Positions 25,401 to 32,457 are shown, numbered from the stretch's first letter. The stretch: DNA of 43,066 nucleotides from an uncultured Odoribacter sp. (GCA_944321145.1 CALUKF010000023.1:1-43066), one strand, 5' to 3'. The notes: generated by a model from the letters alone, not told the origin. Translations and numbers: made by a program.

Positions 25401-25778
25401 GTTAATAACTTCCTTTTCTACAGGTCGTATCACTACTGTTTGATTTAAAAACTCATAAGCATACCCCTCCCCCAACAACTCTTTCAATGCCTCCTCCAGC
25501 GGGACATCCTGCAAATTAACGGAAACTTTGCGGTCGGCATCCACTTGTTTGTGGGAGAAGAAGAAGTCCAAGTCCGTCTGTGCCTTCAATTGCCGGATAG
25601 CTTCGGCGACGGACGCCTGCTTTAGTTTCAACGATACAGTCTGGTGCTGTGCCTTGACCGCTGCTTGCACGTTGAATAAAAAGCAACACATCAAAAAACA
25701 TGTCATTTTCATGGTTAATAACATTTTTGGGCAAGGATTTTTCCATCCTGAACTGCCCGGGTTCAATCTTTTTTTCAT
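22431..25778 (-). CDS. SusC-like TonB-dependent transporter with STN domain (locus 2)
   Basis: From the ATG at 25778 this is a 1115-residue SusC/RagA transporter. Order: extended N-terminus and signal peptide (ending FNVQAAVKAQ), STN signalling domain (VSLKLKQASVAEAIRQL to VVIRPVE, about 45-115), carboxypeptidase-regulatory-like domain (GTVKDVNGESLPGVTVTIKG), DEVVVTG TonB-box-like motif, plug (LKDAAATAIYGSRASNG) and beta-barrel ending TSLRITF. Eight further codons upstream (to 25802) are open, but MKKRLNPG matches the MKRKSKTG start in locus 1. Base composition falls from about 25460 onward in the direction of transcription, near the STN boundary. The anti-sigma gene is 100 bp upstream, and SusD follows after 10 bp. 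Confidence 0.95.
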   Translation of the reverse strand: MKKRLNPGSSGWKNPCPKMLLTMKMTCFLMCCFLFNVQAAVKAQHQTVSLKLKQASVAEAIRQLKAQTDLDFFFSHKQVDADRKVSVNLQDVPLEEALKELLGEGYAYEFLNQTVVIRPVEKEVINYPQQKLTLKGTVKDVNGESLPGVTVTIKGTTLGVATDIDGHWALEIPEMDDVVLVFSFVGMKTQEVVVENRTEINVIMKENVSEIDEVVVTGYFNQAKESFTGTATSFSGDELRQVNPVNALSALSILDPSFKMIENITDGSNPNVIPKFEVRGSSSMPNVKDEYEGDPNMPTFIMDGFEVDAEKVFDLDPNRIESMTLLKDAAATAIYGSRASNGVVVITTKMPEKGTIRLTYNMDLSFNIPDLRDYDLLNAREKLELEKAAGFYSSTVANLQEEREAQYNYKLKLVEQGHDTYWLNKPLQVAVGHKHSLFVEGGENLMRYSLDLSFEKAPGVMKESGRERIGAGMLLQYQMQKIVFRNQMTYDVVNADNSPYGSFSEYARANPYYIYEDEDGNYLYLLEDDTRGAFDKVPNPLYNAQLNVIDKTSYSDFTNNFSIDWYITDALRLKGNVAIHHRKDEGVVFKPAKHTDFSNMAGDNYYRRGSYEAMEAKEFGYDANIVLSYFKQMHNHVLNVNAALNIQDKSSEEYTVKVEGFPDENLDYIIFGAAYPKSKTPTGSDDISRLIGVVGNMNYSFKERYLLDLSVRTDASSKFGADSRWAPFGSVGIGWNLHNEAFVKNYIGFVDRLKIRASLGWVGSQSFNPFQAIPKYEYDVNNRYRYGIGAVMKGMANRGLKWQKTTQRNIGIDFDMFGRRLSFTANYYVNTSKSLLSDITLPPSLGFTTYTENIGQLENKGFDLKIRGTVYRDENGYLNVGVGMTKNNNKLKKISNSLQAWNEVQDDSVMNTPRVRFIEGESLNTIWGVVSKGINPANGKEIFVDRNGNLTDTWNSKDQKPIGCTDPLLEGNISLNGGYKGFSLAMYFTYSLGGDTYNQTLVDRVENADKRYNCDRRVLKDRWKQPGDVTFFKDVANSETTQSTSRFVETYNYLKLSTLSAYYDFNANWLKRVKIESLRLSFNMTDVFRWSSVKEERGLDYPFAHTFRTSLRITF

Positions 25779-25843
25779 TACTTTTGTATTTGAATTTAAC
25801 ACTGCCGGTTTTCCTGCTAAGATTACCGGATTGATTCACACTT

Positions 25844-25872
25844 ATCGGCGTTTGTCGCAAGCAAATGCCGAT
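25844..25872 (-). other. Hairpin between fecR-like and susC-like genes (locus 2)
   Basis: ATCGGCGTTTG (25844-25854) and CAAATGCCGAT (25862-25872) pair at 10 of 11 positions, the remaining pair being G-T, around a 7-nt loop. It lies 6 bases after the anti-sigma stop codon and about 65 before susC. In the direction of transcription no T run follows; on the other strand TTTTTC follows. The position matches the hairpin in locus 1. Confidence 0.5.
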
Positions 25873-25878
25873 TTTTCT

Positions 25879-27066
25879 TTATCGTAAAGTCACTGCTTTG
25901 CCGTTCACAGTAAACTCCATATCTGTCGTCTTTGCTATTACACCCAGCATTTCTTCCAGCGTGTAGTCGCGCAATATCACTCCCGTGAACTCTTCCTGCT
26001 TCAAATCTTCGCGCATGAAGAAAAAGCTGACGTCGTACCATCGCTCCATCTGTGCCGCAATCTCTTCCAAAGGTTCACGCTCAAAGTAAAACTTGCCGCT
26101 AATCCATGAGGTGTAAAGCCGGGCGTCCACTTCGCGCACCACAAAATTCCCGTCACGCAATCTTGCCTGTTCATTGGGCGAAAGCATCACCCGCTTATCC
26201 GTAAGGCGGTCACGCACCTCTACGCTTCCTTCCACTAAAGTCGTTTCGCAACAACCGTCTACCCGATAAGTACTCACATTGAATTGTGTACCCAAAACTG
26301 CCACATCCATTTTACCAGTCTCCACCACAAAAGGGTGCAGGGTATCCTTTGCCACAGCGAAGTAGGCTTCCCCCTCTAAATACACTTTCCGTTCCCCACC
26401 TGCAAATGCAACCGGATAGCGCAACCGGCTCTCCGCATTTACCCATACACTTGTCCCGTCAGCCAGCACCAAAGAGAAGCTACCGCTTTTAGGCACAATC
26501 ACCTCGTTATAAACCAACACATCTTCCTTACCTTTTTCCTGATTACCTATTGCATACGACAATCTCCGTTTATCAGTTTTCGAGGCTTCCACACATCCTT
26601 GGCGCACACTCCCCGTCAAGGTATCCAAGCCAACAAGGCTTCCGTCCCCCAGACGAAGCACCACGCGTCCCTCTCCCACTGCCACAGTCGGAGTTTCCGG
26701 AATACCTACAGTACCACGCTTCCATTCCCGCACAAGATAAAAACTCCCAATGCATATTGCAACCATTGCTGCCGCTGACATCCATTGCCAGAACAGCCTA
26801 AAGCGTTGCCGCTGCTCTTCTGCCCGAATACGCCGATACATGTCAGCCAAAGGACGCTCAATATCTGACGCTTTCAATTGGGACAAGTTTTTCGACAAAC
26901 GCAACCGGTCGTGCAATGCCTGATACGTACGCTCATTATCCGGGTGCGCTTTCCGCCAAGCCTCCAATGCCTCCCGGTTCTTATCCGAAAGGTTCCCTAT
27001 GAAGTCCTGATAAATCCATCGGGATACTTGAAAAACTTCTTTATTTACACTTTTTCTGTCCATCAT
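25879..27066 (-). CDS. FecR-type anti-sigma factor of SusCD locus 2
   Basis: This 395-residue inner-membrane protein has a charged N-terminal cytoplasmic part (about 1-85), one membrane segment (FWQWMSAAAMVAICIGSFYLV, about 91-110), a FecR domain (VIVPKSGSFSLVLADGTSVWVNAESRLRYPVAF through KMDVAVLGTQFNVSTYRVDG, quoted in part) and a C-terminal DUF4974 domain (FYFEREPLEEIAAQM, MEFTVNGKAVTLR). It should hold the ECF sigma factor encoded just upstream until SusC signals. Unlike locus 1, sigma and anti-sigma are here on the same strand, 87 bp apart. GC content is host-like, higher than in the susCD genes that follow. An ATG one codon downstream is an equally possible start. Confidence 0.9.
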   Translation of the reverse strand: MMDRKSVNKEVFQVSRWIYQDFIGNLSDKNREALEAWRKAHPDNERTYQALHDRLRLSKNLSQLKASDIERPLADMYRRIRAEEQRQRFRLFWQWMSAAAMVAICIGSFYLVREWKRGTVGIPETPTVAVGEGRVVLRLGDGSLVGLDTLTGSVRQGCVEASKTDKRRLSYAIGNQEKGKEDVLVYNEVIVPKSGSFSLVLADGTSVWVNAESRLRYPVAFAGGERKVYLEGEAYFAVAKDTLHPFVVETGKMDVAVLGTQFNVSTYRVDGCCETTLVEGSVEVRDRLTDKRVMLSPNEQARLRDGNFVVREVDARLYTSWISGKFYFEREPLEEIAAQMERWYDVSFFFMREDLKQEEFTGVILRDYTLEEMLGVIAKTTDMEFTVNGKAVTLR

Positions 27067-27153
27067 AATCGTTTTATGGATTAAAAAACACCCATAGAAC
27101 GCAATTCCCCAAAAAACGGGTAAAGATTTCAGGACTTTTTTGTGTTAAAAAAT

Positions 27154-27705
27154 CTAATGAGCAAAAAAGAAAAGGAATAATGCAGGGTCAAGCCGTTCTC
27201 GCAGAAAGTCTAACGCCTTGGCTTTCGTCTTTTTCACCGTGCTTTCAGACACCCCCAAACGCTCCGCTGCCTCTGCATTTTTCATGCCTTCCACGCAACA
27301 AAGTTCAAAAACTTCCCGTTCCTTTTCCGGCAAGGCTTCAATCGCACGATGCAACAACACTTGTGTCTCATTATCAATGACACTGTTGGAAAATACCACT
27401 TCATCCTCCAACTGCGAAACATAGCGTTCTTTTGCTTTCTGCTTCCTGTCCAGGCTAATAATGGAGTTGCGAATGGAAACATAGAAAAAGGACTTCAACG
27501 ACTGCATTGTATCAAAATGCTCCCGTCTTTCCCATGCTCTGAAAATCGCATCCTGCACACAATCTTCCGCCAAGAATCCATGCGTCTCTCCGGCATGCCG
27601 AACGGCATACAAGAGCAAACCGGGATACACATGCCGGTAGAGCAATTCCAAACGTCCTTGCTTGAATTCTTCCAATATCCGTGCGTCCATATCTTTGTCT
27701 GCCAT
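27154..27705 (-). CDS. ECF sigma-70 factor of SusCD locus 2
   Basis: From the ATG at 27705 this is a 183-residue ECF sigma factor. Region 2 spans about residues 10-75 (LLYRHVYPGLLLYAVRHAG, AEDCVQDAIFRAWERREHF, KSFFYVSIRNSIISLDRKQKAK). Region 4 spans about 118-170 (ALPEKEREVFELCCVEGM, AAERLGVSESTVKKTKAKAL). Like the locus-1 sigma it ends in a hydrophobic tail, PALFLFFFAH. The frame opens three codons earlier with a TTG, which I reject in favour of the ATG. The gene starts 14 bp after the nfeD-like stop codon, so it may be read from that upstream operon as well as from its own promoter. By family it activates the adjacent susC operon when released by the FecR-like protein. Confidence 0.92.
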   Translation of the reverse strand: MADKDMDARILEEFKQGRLELLYRHVYPGLLLYAVRHAGETHGFLAEDCVQDAIFRAWERREHFDTMQSLKSFFYVSIRNSIISLDRKQKAKERYVSQLEDEVVFSNSVIDNETQVLLHRAIEALPEKEREVFELCCVEGMKNAEAAERLGVSESTVKKTKAKALDFLRERLDPALFLFFFAH

Positions 27706-27719
27706 ATTTTCCAATCTAT

Positions 27720-29129
27720 CTATATTGATTCAACCTTTGCCTGCTCTACATAAATCTGCCCACTTTGATACTTGACCACCGAGACTACCGTCCCTTTCGT
27801 GATGTAATTCCCCAAAAGAGAGACGGCATCATAAACCTCTTTATCCACCGTTACTTTCCCTGCAGGACGCAAATCCGTCGTTGCCACGCCCTTCTTGCCA
27901 ACCACTTGCAGAGCATCCATATCAACTCCTACATACCCGTCCTCCCGACGTTGCTCAGCATGCAAGGCAAAAGCCCAGCGACGAGTGCCAAACAACTTGG
28001 CTCCCAACCAAATGCTCCCGCCCAGTGCCACCAAAGAGCAACTCACCACCAAGAACAATGAATTCATCACATAACCTGCAAACTCGCTCCAAAAGTCCAA
28101 CGGTATGCGGTCTACCCCTGCAAACACCAACGCAACCACAATCAACACCGCCCCTGAAACTCCGGCAACTCCAAATCCCGGTATCACAAATATCTCCAAA
28201 AGCAAAAGCACCACACCTGCCACGAAAGCCACTATTTCCCAATGCCCGACAAAGCCCTCCAAATACAAAGGTGCAAAATAAAGCAAACAAGCCGCCACTG
28301 CCGCTATCAAGGGAAAACCGATACCCGGCGATTGCAGTTCAAAATAAATTCCCCCGACAATCAACATAATTAAAATCCCCTGCACCACCGGATTCACTAA
28401 AAAACCGATAATCCCGTCTGCCACCGTCGGCTCATACTTCACCATCGTATAATCCGTCACCTGCTCCGCCTGCAACATCCCGTCAATGTTTTCTGCAATT
28501 CCGTCACAAAAACCATATTGCATAGCCTCATGCGGCGTAAAAGTAACAATTCTTCCGCTATCCGTCACGCCCTCAATGGCTATCCGCTCATCCACCATCG
28601 CTTCGGCAATGCGCGGATCACGTTTCCACCGATACAATGTATCGCGCCCTTGAATCAACGTATCCTTGCCATGCGCCTGTGCTGTTGCCCGAATCATCGA
28701 CCGCATATACGACTGGTATTTGTCCGGCATTGCCTCTCCCGCCCCGTTGACCACTGTCGCCGCCCCGATGCTTGCCCCTTCGCGCATATAAATCTTGTCA
28801 CAGGCAATCGCAATCAATGCCCCTGCTGAGGCTGCATTGTTGTCCACAAACACCCACACCGGCACCGGACAATTCAGCACCAAGCTCCTCAGAGAATCGG
28901 CATACACCACCATCCCTCCATACGTATTCATATTAAGGATTATCTTATCAGCCCCCAACCGCTCCGCTTCCGTAAAAGCCTTGCGCGCCAAACGCCAGGT
29001 TTTCGCGCCAATCTCGTCACGCACATCCACTCGGTACACCAATTCTTTCCCCTGCACCGACAGGCCTGAGAACAGGAGCAGCCACATCACCGCGAGCCGC
29101 AAAAAAACGATAATACCTTTATTCCTCAT
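27720..29129 (-). CDS. nfeD: NfeD family ClpP-like membrane serine protease
   Basis: From the ATG at 29129 the protein has 469 residues: a signal or membrane segment (IIVFLRLAVMWLLLFSGLSV), a ClpP/S49-like protease domain (about 28-215), a cluster of about four membrane segments (about 235-360, LVNPVVQGILIMLIVGGIYF onward) and a C-terminal OB-fold NfeD domain (about 395-469). The catalytic Ser is in VDNNAASAGALIA (about residue 101), with the Lys in AMPDKYQSYM (about 137). These full-length NfeD proteases usually act at the membrane together with flotillin/SPFH proteins, but no floA gene is next to it here. A TTG at 29186 could start the frame earlier, overlapping the DUF4861 stop, but the ATG places the signal segment correctly. 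The ECF sigma gene follows after 14 bp. Confidence 0.9.
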   Translation of the reverse strand: MRNKGIIVFLRLAVMWLLLFSGLSVQGKELVYRVDVRDEIGAKTWRLARKAFTEAERLGADKIILNMNTYGGMVVYADSLRSLVLNCPVPVWVFVDNNAASAGALIAIACDKIYMREGASIGAATVVNGAGEAMPDKYQSYMRSMIRATAQAHGKDTLIQGRDTLYRWKRDPRIAEAMVDERIAIEGVTDSGRIVTFTPHEAMQYGFCDGIAENIDGMLQAEQVTDYTMVKYEPTVADGIIGFLVNPVVQGILIMLIVGGIYFELQSPGIGFPLIAAVAACLLYFAPLYLEGFVGHWEIVAFVAGVVLLLLEIFVIPGFGVAGVSGAVLIVVALVFAGVDRIPLDFWSEFAGYVMNSLFLVVSCSLVALGGSIWLGAKLFGTRRWAFALHAEQRREDGYVGVDMDALQVVGKKGVATTDLRPAGKVTVDKEVYDAVSLLGNYITKGTVVSVVKYQSGQIYVEQAKVESI

Positions 29130-29182
29130 AATTTCTGACCCAATGATTCTCCGCAAAAATACAAATAACTTACTAAATCCGT

Positions 29183-30397
29183 TCAATACCTAATAGTCAA
29201 TTTCAAGGGTGTCCGCAAGCGTTGGGCATAATGCTGTACATAATCAAACCATTCCTCCGGACTATCAAAGCCCCATTTGCTCCATCCTGCCCCACTATAA
29301 TACGTGTACACATCTCCCGGGCGGTACATCGAAAAAGCTGCCACATGCCCCAATGCCTTACGCTCAGCCTGCTCTTTTTCAGAAAACTTCACAATCTTCG
29401 CTTCTTTCATCGCTTTGGGAAATACAGCAGCTACATATATCTGTCCATCGGTAGAAACCTCCGGTTCAGCGTAAGCAATATACCTTGCCGCCGTATCCAT
29501 TTGGCAAACTTCGCTGGGCGCATGCATGACAATGCCTGTCACCACCGGCATCTCTTGCCGCAAGCTATCAAACCTGACCGCTATCCGGTTCAGTTGCGAC
29601 CCAGCATCCAAAGAAATGACCCGTGTTTCCTCTACAAGCCCTTCACCGGGAATATCAAGCGGATTATAAACCAACTTCACCGTAAACCGCAAAGGACCAT
29701 TATCCAAAATCTCATAATCCTTGTAACAATACGGGTAAACAATCTTTCCATTCACTACCAAAGCCGAAGTCCCTGCCCCCAACGTCGGACCTACATTATA
29801 ATAATCCAATCCGTTACCATGGTCAATATGGTAAGACACCGAATTAGCCAACTTGCTGGCAGCTTCCGAGTCAGACTTCCTCAATTTGGCAATTTGTGCC
29901 CGTATCTCCGGATTTAATTCCAAGCGATAACGCATATCCACAACCGGTTCTGCCACCCGTTTCACCCAAATATCATACCCGTATGCCTTCTCTCCCGTAG
30001 CCTGTAATGCCGGTCCGTAAGTCCGGAAAGCAATCCTGTCATTCTCCCACGCGATATCATCCAGCCGTTCAGGATATTGCTTCCCACAAGCGATGGTATC
30101 AAAAACCTCAGGATTTCCTGCCGTGATCCTGTACTTCGCGTTCTCTCCGGCTTTTACCGAAGCAGGAAAAATAACTTTCCCGTCATAAGTCACTTGGTAA
30201 GGAATTTGTCGTCCTGCACTATCACACAATACAAAACCTTCCCCTCGGAAAGCGCCAATAACAGCCGTATCCATTTCAACTATCTCATTCTCCCGGTCAA
30301 GGCTTGAAAAATTATGGACAATGATTTCCACCTCAGCCTTTTTACCTGTGCAGGCAAAAGCACAGGCTAACAACAAAAAAACTACTATCTTCTTCAT
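29183..30397 (-). CDS. DUF4861 family lipoprotein
   Basis: From the ATG at 30397 this is a 404-residue lipoprotein (signal peptide LLLACAFAC, Cys about 16, followed by TGKKAEVE). The body matches DUF4861: an early NFSSLDRENEIVEMD segment, AYGYDIWVKRVAEPVVDMRY, YHIDHGNGLDYYNVGPTLGAG, RVISLDAGSQLNRIAVRF, and a final YTYYSGAGWSKWGFDSPEEW. The family is common in Bacteroidota polysaccharide utilization loci, often near GH88/GH105 and lyase genes; its activity is not known to me. A GH105 gene does lie in this window (16737-17870) but 11 kb away. It overlaps neither neighbour with this start: EI24/CysZ ends 10 bp upstream. Longer in-frame starts to 30427 would overlap that gene. Confidence 0.8.
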   Translation of the reverse strand: MKKIVVFLLLACAFACTGKKAEVEIIVHNFSSLDRENEIVEMDTAVIGAFRGEGFVLCDSAGRQIPYQVTYDGKVIFPASVKAGENAKYRITAGNPEVFDTIACGKQYPERLDDIAWENDRIAFRTYGPALQATGEKAYGYDIWVKRVAEPVVDMRYRLELNPEIRAQIAKLRKSDSEAASKLANSVSYHIDHGNGLDYYNVGPTLGAGTSALVVNGKIVYPYCYKDYEILDNGPLRFTVKLVYNPLDIPGEGLVEETRVISLDAGSQLNRIAVRFDSLRQEMPVVTGIVMHAPSEVCQMDTAARYIAYAEPEVSTDGQIYVAAVFPKAMKEAKIVKFSEKEQAERKALGHVAAFSMYRPGDVYTYYSGAGWSKWGFDSPEEWFDYVQHYAQRLRTPLKLTIRY

Positions 30398-30407
30398 ATA
30401 TTCACTA

Positions 30408-31172
30408 TTAACATTCATCCGTTTCATTAACTATCACCTCCCCTGCAATAACCGCAGCCATCGACAAGAAGCTACAAACCAATATATTCAGCAAAGGCAA
30501 CATCAATGCCACCGCAAAAACAAGCCCCACCCCCGTTGCCGCACCTGCCCGCCGGTTCACATACCGCACGCTGTCACGCACTCCAATACGCTTGCGCTCT
30601 ATCGCATAGTCTAAAAACGAAAAACCATAAAAATAAGCCGACACCAACAGCATCAGCACAGGAGCAGCCATCCCCACCACCGGCACAAACGAGAATAGGA
30701 ACAAAACAATGGAAATCAGCGTCTGCACCACCATATTCCGCAAGGCTATCAGGATTCCACGCACCATATCGCGCAGCAACTGTTTGAAACTAAACGGATA
30801 AGTCCTTCCCGTCAAATGCGTCTCCGCCCGTTCCGAAAGCCACGAATACACCGGAGACAATACCACCAAAATCACATAACCGCTATACATGGCAAAAAGG
30901 AAAAAATACACCACCTTCACCACCACAAACACCAGCCATCCCGCCACGCCGTTCACCCACTCCAGCCACACAATCCCCTCCACCAATTCCTCCAACCGGG
31001 CAGCAAACAAATTATACAACGAATCCCCCAACATCCCCGTCAGCCAATTGCCTGTAAAAAAAAGCAACACCAACACCCCCAACGGGAAAAGCAAAAACCA
31101 CGCAAATTTCTTGCTGAACAACATCCGGAACGCCGGACCATACGCTCGTATCCCTAAAAAGAAAGACTTCAT
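30408..31172 (-). CDS. EI24/CysZ-like integral membrane protein
   Basis: This 254-residue protein has several hydrophobic segments: FAWFLLFPLGVLVLLFFTGNW, WLVFVVVKVVYFFLFAMYSG, LISIVLFLFSFVPVVGM, PVLMLLVSAYFYGFSFLDYA and GVGLVFAVALMLPLLNILVCS (last ones quoted up to 20 residues). The loop RAETHLTGRTYPFSFKQLLRD and the motif FLDYAIERKRIGVRDSVRYV are typical of the EI24 domain family, which includes the sulfate transporter CysZ. Sulfate transport is possible but no cysteine-synthesis gene is nearby, so the substrate is open. It starts 13 bp after the second toxin gene and is followed after 10 bp by the DUF4861 gene, so it may be read through from the toxin-antitoxin promoter. Confidence 0.8.
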   Translation of the reverse strand: MKSFFLGIRAYGPAFRMLFSKKFAWFLLFPLGVLVLLFFTGNWLTGMLGDSLYNLFAARLEELVEGIVWLEWVNGVAGWLVFVVVKVVYFFLFAMYSGYVILVVLSPVYSWLSERAETHLTGRTYPFSFKQLLRDMVRGILIALRNMVVQTLISIVLFLFSFVPVVGMAAPVLMLLVSAYFYGFSFLDYAIERKRIGVRDSVRYVNRRAGAATGVGLVFAVALMLPLLNILVCSFLSMAAVIAGEVIVNETDEC

Positions 31173-31185
31173 CGCTTCTACATAA

Positions 31186-31527
31186 TTACTTCAACCCGTT
31201 TTTACGCACAAACTTCTCTAGTTCCTTTACACTGATAGATTCTCGTTCTGCTTTATCATAAATCGTAATCAAAAAGACTTCACCAGCCTCATCTGTCAAA
31301 ATTACATTTAAAGTAATAACTCGGGCACCTCCGCTCTTCCCTCGTCCTTTTGAAGTAATAGCCATGCGTATTTTACGCAATCCTCCGCCCAAATCAACCC
31401 CTTGAAAAGGATTCTCGGCTAACGAAATGCCCAAAGCCTCAACATCTTCTCCTATGGAAACATATCGTTTGGCAAGCTGCTTCAACTCCCTTAAGAATTT
31501 CCTCGTAGGTATAATCCTATAACTCAT
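31186..31527 (-). CDS. RelE/ParE-family toxin, copy 1
   Basis: This 113-residue protein has the RelE/ParE toxin pattern: N-terminal helices (FLRELKQLAKRYVSIGEDVE), then strands with a conserved basic core GGGLRKIRMAITSKGRGKSG, followed by GARVIT, and a final IYDKAERESISVKELEKF segment. It probably cleaves mRNA on the ribosome or blocks another core process; which one cannot be told. The first bases overlap the last 11 bases of the upstream antitoxin gene, as in linked toxin-antitoxin pairs. It is the paralogue of the toxin at 31781-32122, of identical length. The two differ mainly in the N-terminal half, which would be expected to decide antitoxin pairing. Confidence 0.82.
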   Translation of the reverse strand: MSYRIIPTRKFLRELKQLAKRYVSIGEDVEALGISLAENPFQGVDLGGGLRKIRMAITSKGRGKSGGARVITLNVILTDEAGEVFLITIYDKAERESISVKELEKFVRKNGLK

Positions 31528-31768
31528 GCAAAGCCTCCTCCAAAGTTTTTAACTCTAACTTTCCTTCCCGATACAATTTCACTTCCTCCAGCCCCTGCCG
31601 GATATCTTCCAAAATCTCCTCCTTACTGATATACTCCGCCTCCTCAGCTTCTTCCTTTTCTTTGTGCGCTTTCTCCAACAACCTTTCCGCCAACCATTCC
31701 TGATTACGCACACTCAACGGAAGAGACTGAATATACTGCCATAAATTCTCTACTATCGCTGCTCTCAT
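31517..31768 (-). CDS. Antitoxin, copy 1
   Basis: This 83-residue acidic protein precedes and overlaps the toxin gene by 11 bp. The N-terminus (VENLWQYIQSLPLSVRNQEWLAERLLEKAH) is nearly the same as in copy 2 (32112-32354), followed by a Glu-rich helix and EYISKEEILEDIRQGLEEVK (quoted in part). No clear helix-turn-helix is visible, so DNA binding is unproven; the Glu-rich C-terminal part would wrap the basic toxin. It starts 12 bp after the stop of toxin copy 2. The identification rests on size, acidity, overlap and the paired paralogue. Confidence 0.75.
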   Translation of the reverse strand: MRAAIVENLWQYIQSLPLSVRNQEWLAERLLEKAHKEKEEAEEAEYISKEEILEDIRQGLEEVKLYREGKLELKTLEEALHEL

Positions 31769-31780
31769 AATTTTTACTTT

Positions 31781-32122
31781 TTACTTCAACCCGTTTTTAC
31801 GGAGCAATCCTTCTATTTCCTTTATTGAGATTGACACTCGCTCCGCCTTGTCATAAATATAAAGCAAATTGACTTCAGATTCTTCCACTGCGACCACTAC
31901 CGTAAAAGTAATCACCCTCGCCCCTCCGCTCTTGCCTCGTCCTTTGGAAGCAATAGCCATCCGTATCTTGCGCAATCCGCCGCCTAAATCTGTTCCCAAC
32001 CGAGGATTCCGTTCCAATTCATCAAGCAAAGAAGCATAATCTTCAATCATTGAGGCATAACGCTTCCCCAATCTCTTCATTTCCTTGTCAAAGGAATGTG
32101 AGGTTTTAATTCTATAATTCAT
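31781..32122 (-). CDS. RelE/ParE-family toxin, copy 2
   Basis: This 113-residue paralogue of copy 1 shares the core GGGLRKIRMAI.SKGRGKSG, GARVIT and the C-terminal IYDKAER.SIS.KE.E and RKNGLK, but the N-terminal half is different (HSFDKEMKRLGKRYASMIEDYASLLDELE, quoted in part). It overlaps its antitoxin gene by 11 bp. Conservation of the core suggests the same target; divergence in the N-terminal half suggests each toxin prefers its own antitoxin. The pair lies immediately upstream of copy 1, so the two modules form one four-gene operon. Confidence 0.82.
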   Translation of the reverse strand: MNYRIKTSHSFDKEMKRLGKRYASMIEDYASLLDELERNPRLGTDLGGGLRKIRMAIASKGRGKSGGARVITFTVVVAVEESEVNLLYIYDKAERVSISIKEIEGLLRKNGLK

Positions 32123-32354
32123 TTCTCAACTCCTCTAACAATTCTCGTGCAGGTCTCGTACGTCCCGCTTTCCAATCTTTCAATCCGGCGTCAATCCCCG
32201 CCAAAATCTCCTCCTTGCTGATATACTCCGTCTCCTCAGCTTCCTCCTGCTTGTTTTCCAACAACCTTTCCGCCAGCCACTTCCGATTATTCGCACTAAG
32301 CGAAAGCGACTGGATATACTGCCATAAATTTTCTACCGATGCTGATACTCTCAT
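32112..32354 (-). CDS. Antitoxin, copy 2
   Basis: From the ATG at 32354 this is an 80-residue acidic protein. The frame is open back to 32525, but that extension runs into purB on the other strand and across the promoter, so the ATG is preferred. The N-terminus VENLWQYIQSLSLSANNRKW matches copy 1, and EYISKEEILAGIDAGL follows a Glu-rich stretch. The C-terminal 30 residues (DWKAGRTRPARELLEELRNEL) differ from copy 1. It is the first gene of the four-gene toxin-antitoxin operon, 32 bp from a TATATTTG -7 box. Confidence 0.75.
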   Translation of the reverse strand: MRVSASVENLWQYIQSLSLSANNRKWLAERLLENKQEEAEETEYISKEEILAGIDAGLKDWKAGRTRPARELLEELRNEL

Positions 32355-32385
32355 ATTACTGTTCCTTTCTTCATTAATACTTCCG

Positions 32386-32393
32386 CAAATATA
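32386..32393 (-). promoter_or_regulatory. -7 box of the toxin-antitoxin operon
   Basis: The minus strand reads TATATTTG, an exact TAnnTTTG match, 31 bp upstream of the antitoxin ATG. No clear -33 box is seen. It lies 13 bp from, and on the opposite strand to, the purB -7 box, so the two divergent promoters overlap. Confidence 0.55.
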
Positions 32394-32406
32394 ACGAAAA
32401 ATTTTA

Positions 32407-32414
32407 TACATTTG
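32407..32414 (+). promoter_or_regulatory. -7 box of purB
   Basis: TACATTTG matches TAnnTTTG, 43 bp upstream of the purB ATG. The -33 region is not recognisable. It overlaps the divergent toxin-antitoxin promoter. Confidence 0.55.
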
Positions 32415-32457
32415 CAGGCTGAACGAATTACGTATAACAATAAATTTCAAACAAGAT

